Positions 44,033-52,740 of a stretch of DNA of 64,000 nt are shown here, piece by piece. Location: NCBI GenBank assembly GCA_964419935.1, contig CAYQQJ010000005.1:103919-167918 (forward strand), given 5' to 3'. Source of the stretch: CAYQQJ01 sp964419935. GTDB taxonomy: Bacteria; Pseudomonadota; Gammaproteobacteria; Pseudomonadales; Cellvibrionaceae. The notes under the pieces were generated by a model, which saw nothing but the letters and a program-made list of their open reading frames with translations, did no database searches and had not been told where the DNA came from. A program made the translations under genes and the position numbers. Numbering within the stretch: the stretch's first letter is position 1; every line of letters begins with the position of its first letter.

Positions 44033-45211
44033 CTATTCGTTGAAATCCCGTTCCTTCCTGCGGATGATGAAGATGGTGGAAATAAGCGTTATCACGCTGG
44101 CCATAATGTAAGTGGAGAAATATAGCATCGACTGCCACGGCTTTGTATCAGTTCGCCAGGACTCCTCACTGATCTCACGGCAGTGGCTTTTGACGTCCTC
44201 GATTTCCCGGCTAATGATTTTCGCGAACCCCTTGTCTTCAACCTCAAGGTTCAGCTCGAGATTGATATAGCGGCTTAGATGGTTATGATTGTAGGATCCA
44301 AGTGTTAACCATTGATTATCGATCAATGCCAGCTTTCCATGCACAATCGAGTCGTCCCACTCATAGATGCAAAAATTGTTTTTCAGGTACCAGGTGTACA
44401 AGTACTTTGACGACCAGCGCTCGGTTGGATGATCGGACGTTGCACCGAAAATGAGTTCAACTTTCACTCCCCGTCGGGTGGCGCGTTTCAACTCCTTGAG
44501 AAGCCGTTTTCCCGGCAGGAAATAGGTTGCAAATATTTGGATTCGATTTTTCGCCGTGCGAATTGCACGCAGATGACTGCGGTAGATCTCGGAGCTGAAT
44601 CGCATAAAGTCGTTGACATTGGTGCGAACCAATAAGCAGGTATCGGGCGGATTGGGGTCAACCTGGATCAGCGAGTTGATTAACGGCCACTCCTGCGGAA
44701 ACGCCTTGGCGTAGAGCTTCTGAACCTTTCGTTCCAGCCGATACACCTCCTCCCCTTCCAGCAACAGCGCATAGTCCAACCAGGGGTTGCCCTTGGCCGG
44801 AAGAATGAAATGCTCGCAATGATTGATGCCGCCGACCAATGCTTGGTTATTATCCACCAACAGCAGTTTCTGATGCAGTCGGCGACCGATATTGTCGAAG
44901 CGTTTACTGAGGATGGGAGAGAAAACGGCACAGCGCACATTGCTGGCAGAAAAACGGGTTTTCAGCTCCGACGATATGTCAACCGAGCCAAACCCATCAG
45001 TTATCATGAACACCGGTATACCCTGTTCGGCCTTGGCTATGAGGGCTTCGACAAAGGGCCGGGTAACCCCATCGGCTTCAAAGGCATAGGTATGAAAAAG
45101 TATTTTCTGTTGAGCTTGTTGCACCATTGCGCAACAGGTATCAATGAATTCCTGCCCATTGCGGACCAACGTCAGTTTGTTTCGGCTGGTAAAGTAGGGT
45201 TTTCTCCGCAT
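44033..45211 (-). CDS. Phospholipase D-family cardiolipin synthase-like protein
   Basis: This 392-residue protein carries two HKD motifs: HQKLLLVDNNQALVGGIN and HGKLALIDNQWLTLGSYN. This arrangement and the absence of N-terminal membrane segments resemble ClsB/YbhO-type cardiolipin synthases. A C-terminal hydrophobic segment (MLYFSTYIMASVITLISTIF) may anchor it to the inner membrane, an addition compared with ClsB. It would join phosphatidylglycerol or similar lipids. It is the second gene of a pair with the CbpM-like gene. Confidence 0.82.
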   Translation of the reverse strand: MRRKPYFTSRNKLTLVRNGQEFIDTCCAMVQQAQQKILFHTYAFEADGVTRPFVEALIAKAEQGIPVFMITDGFGSVDISSELKTRFSASNVRCAVFSPILSKRFDNIGRRLHQKLLLVDNNQALVGGINHCEHFILPAKGNPWLDYALLLEGEEVYRLERKVQKLYAKAFPQEWPLINSLIQVDPNPPDTCLLVRTNVNDFMRFSSEIYRSHLRAIRTAKNRIQIFATYFLPGKRLLKELKRATRRGVKVELIFGATSDHPTERWSSKYLYTWYLKNNFCIYEWDDSIVHGKLALIDNQWLTLGSYNHNHLSRYINLELNLEVEDKGFAKIISREIEDVKSHCREISEESWRTDTKPWQSMLYFSTYIMASVITLISTIFIIRRKERDFNE

Positions 45212-45237
45212 CGAATTGTCTCACAGGCTAATTGGCG

Positions 45238-45555
45238 TCAGTGAGGACGTTTGATCCTGTTAAGTTCAGCTTTCAGATCTTCGATCTCCTGCATCAGGTC
45301 CAGCGCCAATGCCACTCCCGGCAGGTTGACACCAAGGTCTTTCTGCAGACTCAACACGGAACGCACCCGCGCAAAGCAGCTTGGCTCAAATGCCCAGGTG
45401 GAGTCAATTGAATCGATGGGATCTATAATTCCCTCTTCAACAAGCGAAATGATAAATTCAGCATGGACGCCACAGGCGTCGGAGAGCTGGCCGAGGCTCA
45501 GTTGGCGCTGGCGTGGCAACGAACCACCGCCACGGTGTGTAAATGCATCTGGCAT
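45238..45555 (-). CDS. CbpM-like MerR-type modulator protein
   Basis: This 105-residue protein resembles CbpM, the inhibitor of the DnaJ-like co-chaperone CbpA. QLSLGQLSDACGVHAEFIIS, LVEEGIIDP, FARVRSVLSLQKDLGVNLPG and ALDLMQEIEDLKAEL give the MerR-like helix-turn-helix and a coiled-coil end. I choose the ATG at 45555, with AGAGG seven bases upstream. No cbpA gene is adjacent, which is unusual. The phospholipase D gene follows 26 bases after the stop. Confidence 0.75.
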   Translation of the reverse strand: MPDAFTHRGGGSLPRQRQLSLGQLSDACGVHAEFIISLVEEGIIDPIDSIDSTWAFEPSCFARVRSVLSLQKDLGVNLPGVALALDLMQEIEDLKAELNRIKRPH

Positions 45556-46182
45556 TGCCAATCCTCTCGAATACTCTTCCTTATGCATAAGCCCATCGCC
45601 TGAAAGCGAGCCAAATCGTCAAGAAAAAAACCTCGCAAACCAGCCACTCTGAGCAAAAGTTGCTAAGCTGTGACAGTACACTAGACTGCCCGCCGCTGGG
45701 GATGTTCCCAGTGGATGCAGACGGATAATCAAGAGCTCGAACGGCTCACATAACAGTCAACTCCGAGGTCGAAATTCATTCCATTTCTTGTGGCTTTCGC
45801 CCGCCACAGCTTTGCCTAACGACCTGCAGCAGCTACAATGAAGCAACAGAGACTGGATTTCGTCCGTTAAAGGCAAACACGACCATCGATCCAGTGTCGA
45901 ACTTCACCGATGCCATGAATTTCACAAGCGGGTTGAGAGTAGTTGAATGGCCAATGACGAAGATTGGGATAAGCGCACGACCGAATGGGTCGAAATGACG
46001 CGCAGATCAAGTTTGCGCAAAACATTCAAGCACAGGGATTGTTCGCTGTTACAGGGCGGCGACCCGGAATTGCAAAATGAAGAATTCGATAAGGTGAGGC
46101 CACATGATGGCGCAATCCCGCCACGCCATCCATGATTTTAAATCCACCCTGCCTGAACACCCGGGCAAAAAAGTGATCCGCC
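45556..46182. other. Long intergenic region with one doubtful small ORF
   Basis: This 627-base region between the divergent CbpM-like and MFS genes contains one possible gene at 45947-46135 (62 residues, beginning MANDEDWDKRTTEWVEM), described separately. No repeat, RNA gene or clear promoter was recognised. Confidence 0.4.
45947..46135 (+). CDS. Possible small protein upstream of the MFS gene
   Basis: This open frame encodes 62 charged residues starting with MANDEDWDKRTTEWVEM and ending with a Pro-rich tail. It lies 47 bases before the MFS gene on the same strand. Only a weak GAGAG sequence precedes it, and I recognise no family. It may be a leader peptide or spurious. Confidence 0.25.
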   Translation: MANDEDWDKRTTEWVEMTRRSSLRKTFKHRDCSLLQGGDPELQNEEFDKVRPHDGAIPPRHP

Positions 46183-47433
46183 GTGTCGCATAGCCGCAAG
46201 CGAAAGCCCGCACGACGCTCCGCGTTGACTTACCGCCTGTATCGCCGTTACTTCACCGCGAGCTGTTTTTCAACGTTCGGCACCTGGATTACCCGCTTTC
46301 TGTTGGGCTGGACCACTTGGGATCTCACGCAGTCTGCGCTCTGGGTGGGCATCATCAGCTCGGTGATGCTGCTGCCGACTTTTTTGCTGTCTCCAATATT
46401 CGGCGTGGTCTCAGATAGAATCAGCGCACGCAATGGCATGCTGTCCACTACGGCATTGCAGGCTGCAATCGGTGCAACGGCGGCTTACGTACAGTTCATC
46501 GGAGACTTCTCCATTCCATGGTTAATTGCGTTGGCAGCTTCCATCGGCTCTGTCAGCGCGGCCCATCACCCGATGCGACTGGCATTGATCCCGAAGCTGG
46601 TTGATCGCGCGTCCCTGCCCAGCGCGGTTGGACTCTCGGCAATTGTGTTCAACAGCTCGCGCATTATCGGCCCGGCCATCGGTGCCTGGCTGGTTGCCAA
46701 CGCGTCTGTCGCCATCGCCTTTGCCTGTGCCTCTTCGCTTTTTGCGCTGTCACTGTTTTTTCTGTTTTCGATTCGGTCGATTCCAGCGAATTCACATTCT
46801 GATCATCACTCCCTGCTGACTGATTTGAAGGAAGGCCTGCAATTCATTCTGGCGGATCCGGTGATAAAACTGGTTTTAACCTTGACTATGATCAACGGCA
46901 TGCTTGGACGCAGCGTCATCGAGCTATTGCCGGCGATCTCCGGTCGGTTGGTGAACGGCGATGCCGGAACCCTAGCCACTTTGACGGCATTCGCAGGGCT
47001 TGGCTCCATTTTTGGCGGTGTTATCATTTCCCGCCAGCGGGGCAACGAACGCAAAATGGTGAGTCTGATCCTGATTTGCCTGCTGATCAGCGGCTTGACG
47101 TTGTTGCCAACATTATTCGTAACCCGCGTAGCATCCCTTACCGCCATTATTATGTTGTTGAGCATGTCAACCACCATGATCGGCACCGGCTGCCAAGCAT
47201 TGATACAGCTCACTGTCGCCGACAGTTTTCGCGGACGAGTGTTGAGCATCTGGACGGTGGTAAGTATGGGCGTGCCGGCATTCGGCGCATTTTTCATGGG
47301 CGCTGCAGCAGATATGCTGGGCTTCGGACCCGTGCTCATAGCCTTCGCACTAATCGCAATAACTGCAACCCTGCTCCTGTCAAAACGGCGCCGCCTGGTA
47401 AAGACGACACCGGTAGGTATGAGTAATGAGTAA
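46183..47433 (+). CDS. MFS transporter (EntS-like exporter type)
   Basis: This 416-residue protein has about twelve membrane segments and the MFS_3/EntS type plan, with SPIFGVVSDRISARNGML as the loop 2-3 motif and FRGRVLSIWTVVSMGVPAFG in the second half. Substrate unknown. The GTG at 46183 is the best start I see but has a weak site. The last residues MSNE and the stop are encoded by the first copies of a heptanucleotide repeat. Confidence 0.82.
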   Translation: MSHSRKRKPARRSALTYRLYRRYFTASCFSTFGTWITRFLLGWTTWDLTQSALWVGIISSVMLLPTFLLSPIFGVVSDRISARNGMLSTTALQAAIGATAAYVQFIGDFSIPWLIALAASIGSVSAAHHPMRLALIPKLVDRASLPSAVGLSAIVFNSSRIIGPAIGAWLVANASVAIAFACASSLFALSLFFLFSIRSIPANSHSDHHSLLTDLKEGLQFILADPVIKLVLTLTMINGMLGRSVIELLPAISGRLVNGDAGTLATLTAFAGLGSIFGGVIISRQRGNERKMVSLILICLLISGLTLLPTLFVTRVASLTAIIMLLSMSTTMIGTGCQALIQLTVADSFRGRVLSIWTVVSMGVPAFGAFFMGAAADMLGFGPVLIAFALIAITATLLLSKRRRLVKTTPVGMSNE

Positions 47434-47462
47434 TGAGTAATGAGTAATGAGTAATGAGTAAT
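47421..47462. repeat. Six perfect GAGTAAT heptanucleotide repeats
   Basis: Six uninterrupted copies of GAGTAAT span 47421-47462, starting inside the MFS gene end. The stop TAA at 47431-47433 is in copy two, so copy-number change after that would not alter the protein. The array abuts the left inverted end of repeat copy B. Confidence 0.9.
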
Positions 47463-47464
47463 AA

Positions 47465-47681
47465 CTCGAGTTTCGGAGTTCACCAAGCTCTATAACGCCG
47501 CCTTTAGGTGGTTTTAACGCCGGCCCGCTTCGAGGCAGGGCTTTCTGGAAACGCCGTGAACCCGTCCATGGGGGCTCCCCCACGAGGTCCCTCTCGTGAG
47601 GGTTCCAGAAAGCCCTACCCCAAATCGAACCTCACAACTGCCAGACCTGAAAACATGCAGTCTTGAACTCCGAAACTTGAG
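47465..47681 (-). repeat. Core-hairpin repeat, copy B with inverted ends
   Basis: The ends CTCGAGTTTCGGAGTTCA (47465-47482) and TGAACTCCGAAACTTGAG (47664-47681) are inverted repeats with one mismatch. Inside lies a perfect 14-base hairpin AGGGCTTTCTGGAA/TTCCAGAAAGCCCT (47537-47550, 47603-47616) enclosing a 52-base core. The core read on the minus strand contains CCCTCACGAGAGGGAC, GGGGGAGCCCCCATGGACGG and GTTCACGGCGT. It sits between the convergent MFS and gorA genes. Confidence 0.75.
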
Positions 47682-47750
47682 TAATAAGATTCTATCTCTG
47701 AACTCAGCTCTTACTTTTCCCTTTTTTCCTTTTCCCTATGTTCTTAACTT

Positions 47751-47785
47751 GCAGCTTGCCGCTTGAAGCTTGTGGCTTAAAGCTC
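47751..47785. repeat. Five degenerate NNNGCTT heptamers
   Basis: GCAGCTT, GCCGCTT, GAAGCTT, GTGGCTT and AAAGCTC follow each other without spacing immediately before the gorA stop at 47789. This is the second heptameric array in the same 355-base intergenic region. Function unknown. Confidence 0.75.
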
Positions 47786-47788
47786 CCC

Positions 47789-49144
47789 TCACCTCACCTT
47801 CTGCCGCATAGTCACAAACTCCTCCGCAGCCGTCGGGTGTATGCCGATGGTGTTATCAAAATCCTGTTTGGTGGCCCCGGCTTTCATAGCGATCGCGAGA
47901 CCCTGAATAATCTCTCCCGCGTCCGGCCCCACCATGTGGCAACCCACCACCCGCTGAGACTCCTGATCCACGATCAACTTCATCATGGTGCGCTCCGTGG
48001 AACCGCTCAACGTATTCTTCATGTGACGGAACTCGGTTTCGTAAATATCCACCTGAGGATAAATGTCTTTGGCCTGTTTTTCCGTCAGGCCGACGGTACC
48101 GATGCTGGGCTGACAGAACACGGCCGTGGCGATATTGGTGTAATCCAGTTTCATCGGTTGATTGTTGAATAGATAATGCGCCAGCGCCATACCCTCAGCC
48201 AACGCCACCGGGGTCAGCTCCATGCGGCCGACCACGTCGCCAATGGCGTAAACTGATGGTTCAGCAGTCTGCATGGTGTCGTTCACCATAATCGCTCCGC
48301 GCTCATTGCACTGCACCTGGGTGTTTTCCAGACCGAGGCCGTCGGTCAAGGGTACCCGCCCGATGGCACTGAGCACGGCATCGAATGTCTTGCGCGTCCC
48401 ATCACGGAAAGTCACTTCGAGTTGGCCGACATCTGTTTTTTCGATTGCGGTTATTTCATTATTGAGATTGAGTTTGACGCCCTTTTGTTGAATCTGCGCT
48501 TGTGTGAACTCGCGAATACCCTCGTCGAAATTGCGCAGAATTTGTGGCCCGCGATACACCAGCTCGGTATCGCTGCCCAGGCCATGAAAAATTCCCGCAA
48601 ATTCCACGGCGATATAACCGCCGCCTTCCACTAATACGGACTTCGGGTACTCGTCAAGGAAGAATGCTTCATTCGAGGTGATAACGTGCTCAGCACCGGG
48701 GTAGGTAGGCCGGCGCGGCCATCCACCGGTGGCTATCAAAATGTGTTCCGCCGTGTAAGTGTTCTCGCCAACCTGCACGGTGTGTCCATCCAGCAATGAC
48801 GCTCTACCGGAAATTATTTCCACACCGGCGTTGGCCAACATTTTGTCGTAGACACCATTCAAACGCTCAATTTCAGCGGTTTTTCTATCCCTCAGAGTCG
48901 GCCAATGGAATTCTGCCGGTGGCACTTTCCAGCCAAAGCCCTTGGCCGCTTCGAAGTCTTCACTGAAATGTGAGCCGTAAACAAACAGCTTTTTCGGCAC
49001 GCAACCGACGTTGACACAGGTTCCACCAAGGTATTTATCCTCTGCCACAGCGACCCGCGCGCCCAGTTGGGACGACATGCGACTGGCGCGAACACCGCCG
49101 GACCCCGCACCTATAACAAACAGGTCATAATCGTACTGCGACAT
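47789..49144 (-). CDS. gorA: Glutathione-disulfide reductase
   Basis: This flavoprotein reduces glutathione disulfide with NADPH. FVIGAGSGGVRASRMSSQLG is the FAD loop, GGTCVNVGCVPKKL the redox disulfide, LVEGGGYIAVEFAGIF the NAD(P) loop and IGIHPTAAEEFVTM the C-terminal interface His-Glu. I choose the ATG at 49144 (451 residues) with AGGAG six bases upstream; the frame is open to 49198. NADPH use is inferred from GorA family; it converges on the MFS gene. Confidence 0.94.
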   Translation of the reverse strand: MSQYDYDLFVIGAGSGGVRASRMSSQLGARVAVAEDKYLGGTCVNVGCVPKKLFVYGSHFSEDFEAAKGFGWKVPPAEFHWPTLRDRKTAEIERLNGVYDKMLANAGVEIISGRASLLDGHTVQVGENTYTAEHILIATGGWPRRPTYPGAEHVITSNEAFFLDEYPKSVLVEGGGYIAVEFAGIFHGLGSDTELVYRGPQILRNFDEGIREFTQAQIQQKGVKLNLNNEITAIEKTDVGQLEVTFRDGTRKTFDAVLSAIGRVPLTDGLGLENTQVQCNERGAIMVNDTMQTAEPSVYAIGDVVGRMELTPVALAEGMALAHYLFNNQPMKLDYTNIATAVFCQPSIGTVGLTEKQAKDIYPQVDIYETEFRHMKNTLSGSTERTMMKLIVDQESQRVVGCHMVGPDAGEIIQGLAIAMKAGATKQDFDNTIGIHPTAAEEFVTMRQKVR

Positions 49145-49417
49145 GGACATCTCCTCAGGAATAGCAACCGGCAGAATAGAAATTCGCCGGTCATGCAAAA
49201 GATTTACAGAAATGAATTTGCTGCAATGCGCTCGGCAACTGCATGAATAACATCAGGTGGGAATTATCTCAGAAAAACCCGTGGGTCACGAAGGGTAAAA
49301 GCTGAAGTTTGTCATCAAGCGCGGTTAACTCAGGTTCGAACCAAGGCTTTCCCGTGAATTCGCAGGAATTCATGGCAATCTTGCCCTTCAGTCCACGCCG
49401 CGTCCGACGGCAATCGC

Positions 49418-49666
49418 TCAGACGTCAATGTCAATTGATTTGAATCCATCCCGGTCCGTCTTGCGACGGCCGCGATTTCCCCGCATGTCATATAACGAGC
49501 GCTGATTCTGCTGGCGTCGGCGGTCCGACTGCTTGCGGCGCTCGATCAGGGGCTTGGGATGAGGTACCGCGCGGCGCTCGTCGGTATGGGTTTCAACTTC
49601 GGAGACACGCTTCTTGACCCCCGACGTTGCCGGCGTCACAGGGGGCATATTGCCGATATTGACCAT
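49418..49666 (-). CDS. Small basic protein, unknown function
   Basis: This 82-residue protein has MVNIGNMPPVTPATSGVKKR at the N-terminus and a very basic centre (PLIERRKQSDRRRQQNQRS) with repeated ERR/DRR pairs, then RGNRGRRKTDRDGFKSIDID. The ATG at 49666 has GGAG eight bases upstream; an ATG two codons earlier is too close to it. No membrane segment and no recognised family. The 273-base gap to gorA shows nothing. Confidence 0.5.
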   Translation of the reverse strand: MVNIGNMPPVTPATSGVKKRVSEVETHTDERRAVPHPKPLIERRKQSDRRRQQNQRSLYDMRGNRGRRKTDRDGFKSIDIDV

Positions 49667-49770
49667 GATCATAGCTCCATTCGCCAGATAAAGTCGCCAG
49701 AAAAGCCGCGAAGATAGGTTATAAGGTCCCTATCGGCAGGCGTACTGCAAACTTTATCTGATGCCGGGCT

Positions 49771-51165
49771 TTATGGCTCGGAGTGTGACCTGTACCACTT
49801 TAACTTGTCGTGAAGCAGCACGACGCCACCGATGATCAGAAGCGTGGGCGCGTGAATTTCCCGCTGGGCGACATAATCTGGCAGCGTCGCCAGATCTGCA
49901 ATATGCACCTGCTGTTGCGGCGTGGTGCCGCGTTCCACCAGAGCCGCAGCGGTGGCGGGATCCTTACCGTGGGCGATCAGATTCGCGCAGATGCTGGCGA
50001 TGCTCGAGAGCCCCATGTAAAACACGAGGGTTTGCTCGGCATGTACCAGGTCCGGCCAGTTCAGGTCACCGGAACTGCCCTCTTTCATATGTCCAGTCAC
50101 AAAACGCACGGAATGCGCGTGATCCCGATGAGTTAGCGGAATGCCCGAATAAGCGGCGCAGCCAGACGCAGCCGTAATACCCGGCACAACCTGAAACGGG
50201 ATCTTATTATCCGCCAGGAGGTCAATTTCTTCGCCACCGCGACCGAATATGAACGGGTCTCCGCCTTTAAGACGCAGCACGCGCTTGCCCTGTTTGGCCA
50301 GATCCACCAACATTTGATTAATTTCGGTCTGTTTAACTGCGTGTTGATTGCGACGCTTGCCTACATAAATTCGCTGGGCGTCGCGCCTGACCATCTCCAG
50401 TATGGGCTCGGAGACCAGTCGATCGTATAACACCACCTCAGCGCGCTGCATCAACCTGAGTGCCTTGAATGTCAGAAGATCCGGATCACCAGGGCCGGCG
50501 CCTACCAGATAGACTTCGCCGAACTGACGCTCATCCGGCTGCGCCAGTGCCTGTTCCATAAGTGCATTGGCCTCTTCATCATTGCCCGCGAGCACTTTCT
50601 CGGCAATAACACCGCCCAGCGCCGCTTCCCAAAACCGGCGACGTCGTTCGCCGTCGGCGAATACCGTCTTGACCTGCTGTCGAAATCGGCTCGCGAGCTG
50701 CGCCAATCGGCCATAGGCACCCGGTAAACTTTGCTCCAGTTGCGAGCGTACCAGTCTTGCCAGAACCGGCGCCTCACCGCCACTGCTGATACCGATGAGC
50801 AACGGATTGCGATTCACAATCGCCGGCATGATGACCGAACACAATTGCGGATTGTCCACCACGTTGATTGGTAGATGACGCTCATGGCAATCCCTGGCGA
50901 CCACCTGATTCACTGCCTCATCATCCGTCGCGGAAATGACCAGCGCGCATCCCTCAAGATGAATCGGCTGATACTGCTCATAAGTAATTTCGCCACCGGA
51001 CGCTTGCGCAATGTCCACCAATTCCGGCTCCACGCGCGGAGCCACCACATGTATTCTGGCCCCCGCCTTTGCCAGTAATCGCGCTTTGCGTGTTGCTATT
51101 GCACCACCACCTACCAACAGGCAAAACTTCCCGCGCAAATCAAAAAACAGGGGCAAATAATCCAT
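49771..51165 (-). CDS. cysG: Siroheme synthase CysG (trifunctional)
   Basis: CysG converts uroporphyrinogen III to siroheme, the cofactor of sulfite and nitrite reductases. The N-terminal ~210 residues (FDLRGKFCLLVGGGAIATRK, NVVDNPQLCSVIMPAIV, GISSGGEAPVLARLVRSQLE) are the dehydrogenase/ferrochelatase half. Residues ~215-460 (VYLVGAGPGDPDLLTFKALR, RLKGGDPFIFGRGGEEI, GIPLTHRDHAHSVRFVTGH) are the SAM uroporphyrinogen methyltransferase. Length 464 is as in E. coli. It follows serS by 13 bases. Confidence 0.95.
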   Translation of the reverse strand: MDYLPLFFDLRGKFCLLVGGGAIATRKARLLAKAGARIHVVAPRVEPELVDIAQASGGEITYEQYQPIHLEGCALVISATDDEAVNQVVARDCHERHLPINVVDNPQLCSVIMPAIVNRNPLLIGISSGGEAPVLARLVRSQLEQSLPGAYGRLAQLASRFRQQVKTVFADGERRRRFWEAALGGVIAEKVLAGNDEEANALMEQALAQPDERQFGEVYLVGAGPGDPDLLTFKALRLMQRAEVVLYDRLVSEPILEMVRRDAQRIYVGKRRNQHAVKQTEINQMLVDLAKQGKRVLRLKGGDPFIFGRGGEEIDLLADNKIPFQVVPGITAASGCAAYSGIPLTHRDHAHSVRFVTGHMKEGSSGDLNWPDLVHAEQTLVFYMGLSSIASICANLIAHGKDPATAAALVERGTTPQQQVHIADLATLPDYVAQREIHAPTLLIIGGVVLLHDKLKWYRSHSEP

Positions 51166-51178
51166 CAGTCAATGAGCC

Positions 51179-52456
51179 TCAAACCGTGAGCCGTGTGAGC
51201 CCACCCATATAGGGTTGCAATACAGCCGGAATATCGATGCTGCCATCGGCCTGCTGATAGTTTTCCATCACCGCCAACAGGGTTCGACCGACAGCGAGAC
51301 CGGAACCATTGAGGGTATGCAGAAGCTCAGGTTTGCCGGTATCGGGGTTGCGAAAACGGGCTTTCATGCGGCGCGCCTGGAAATCGCGAAAGCTGCTGCA
51401 GGAGGAAATTTCCCGGTATTGATTCTGGGAAGGCACCCACACTTCAATGTCGTAGGTTTTGGCCGAGGAAAAACCAATATCGCCGCCGCACAGGATTACC
51501 GTTCGATAAGGCAAACCCAGCTTCTGCAATATGGCTTCCGCGTGGCCCGTCAGAGTTTCCAGCGCCTGATCCGATTCTTCCGGGCGTACAAACTGCACCA
51601 GTTCAACTTTATCGAACTGGTGTTGGCGAATCATGCCGCGCGTGTCGCGGCCATAGCTGCCCGCTTCAGAACGGAAACACGGCGTGTGACAGGTATACTT
51701 CAGAGGCAACTGCGCAGCGTCCACTATCTGGTCGCGCAGCATGTTGGTGACCGGCACTTCCGCCGTGGGAATCAGATAAAAGTCGCGGTCATCCCGCAGC
51801 TTGAACAGATCCTCTTCAAATTTGGGCAGCTGACCGGTGCCGTACAGGGAATCCTTGTTAACAATATAAGGCACATACACTTCTTCATAGCCATGCTCGC
51901 CCGTGTGAGTATTAAGCATGAACTGCGTCAGTGCACGATGCAGCCGCGCAATGCCGCCAGTCATCACCGCAAACCGCGAACCGGTGAGTTTTGAAGCGGT
52001 TTCAAAATCCAGACCCTGCAGTTGATCGCCCAGATCCACATGGTCTTTCACCTCAAAGTCGAACTGTCGTGGTTCGCCCCAACGGCGAATTTCCACGTTG
52101 TCCTCTTCGCTTTTACCTTCGGGAACTTCATCCGCCGGCAAATTCGGAATACCGCTGAGCAAAGCCTCCAGCTCCGCCTGCACCTGTTGCAGGGTTTGCT
52201 CAGCATCACTGAGGGATTGTTTCAGGTTGTCCACTTCCTGCAAGAGCGGCGCAATATCTTCACCGGCGGCTTTGGCTTTGCCGATATTTTTTGCTCGACT
52301 GTTGCGCTCCTGCTGCAAAGATTCACACTTAACCTGAGCCTGCTTGCGCGCACTTTCCAACGTTTCAATCTTTGCAACGTCCAGGTCGTAGCCACGCTTC
52401 TTTAAACCCGTGGCGAGTTCGGCAATATCTGTGCGAAATAATTTAGGGTCCAACAT
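51179..52456 (-). CDS. serS: Seryl-tRNA synthetase
   Basis: SerS charges tRNA-Ser. The N-terminal coiled-coil arm (residues ~30-100) precedes a class II core with RGMIRQHQFDKVELVQFVRP (motif 2), CFRSEAGSYGRDTRG and NGSGLAVGRTLLAVMENYQ (motif 3). 425 residues is the usual length. It is part of the crcB-serS-cysG series on the minus strand, but a strong hairpin repeat lies upstream of it. Confidence 0.96.
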   Translation of the reverse strand: MLDPKLFRTDIAELATGLKKRGYDLDVAKIETLESARKQAQVKCESLQQERNSRAKNIGKAKAAGEDIAPLLQEVDNLKQSLSDAEQTLQQVQAELEALLSGIPNLPADEVPEGKSEEDNVEIRRWGEPRQFDFEVKDHVDLGDQLQGLDFETASKLTGSRFAVMTGGIARLHRALTQFMLNTHTGEHGYEEVYVPYIVNKDSLYGTGQLPKFEEDLFKLRDDRDFYLIPTAEVPVTNMLRDQIVDAAQLPLKYTCHTPCFRSEAGSYGRDTRGMIRQHQFDKVELVQFVRPEESDQALETLTGHAEAILQKLGLPYRTVILCGGDIGFSSAKTYDIEVWVPSQNQYREISSCSSFRDFQARRMKARFRNPDTGKPELLHTLNGSGLAVGRTLLAVMENYQQADGSIDIPAVLQPYMGGLTRLTV

Positions 52457-52579
52457 AAAATATCACATGCTCTTTTGATTTTGATGAATTGAATTTCGAG
52501 TTTTCCATTAATTCTGTAATCTTACTTGTCAGCTAAGCGTCTTCTAGAAAACACTGCATCATTCGAGTGCACCAACTGA

Positions 52580-52687
52580 GTTTGTCATCAGGGAGAGATC
52601 TTTTGAAACCCTCGCGGCAGGGACGCCGCGGGGGAGCCACAGGGATGTGTTTATGCGTTTTCAAAAGATCTCTCCCTGATGACAAAC
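52580..52687 (+). repeat. Core-hairpin repeat, copy C with 29-base arms
   Basis: Perfect inverted arms of 29 bases (52580-52608 and 52659-52687; the left begins GTTTGTCATCAGGGAGAG) enclose a 50-base core with CCCTCGCGGCAGGGACGCCG, GGGGGAGCC and GTTTATGCGT. The core matches copy B, while the arms are unrelated. It lies downstream of crcB and upstream of serS, and could act as a transcription terminator. The outer ends seen in copies A and B are absent. Confidence 0.75.
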
Positions 52688-52740
52688 GGACCGAAGCCCA
52701 GGACCTTCCGTAGCTCATGCCCAGCATTTAAAAATAATCG

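Noticed and set aside
47421..47462. Tandem array considered as part of a CRISPR
   Set aside because: The units are seven bases with no spacers; a simple sequence repeat explains it.
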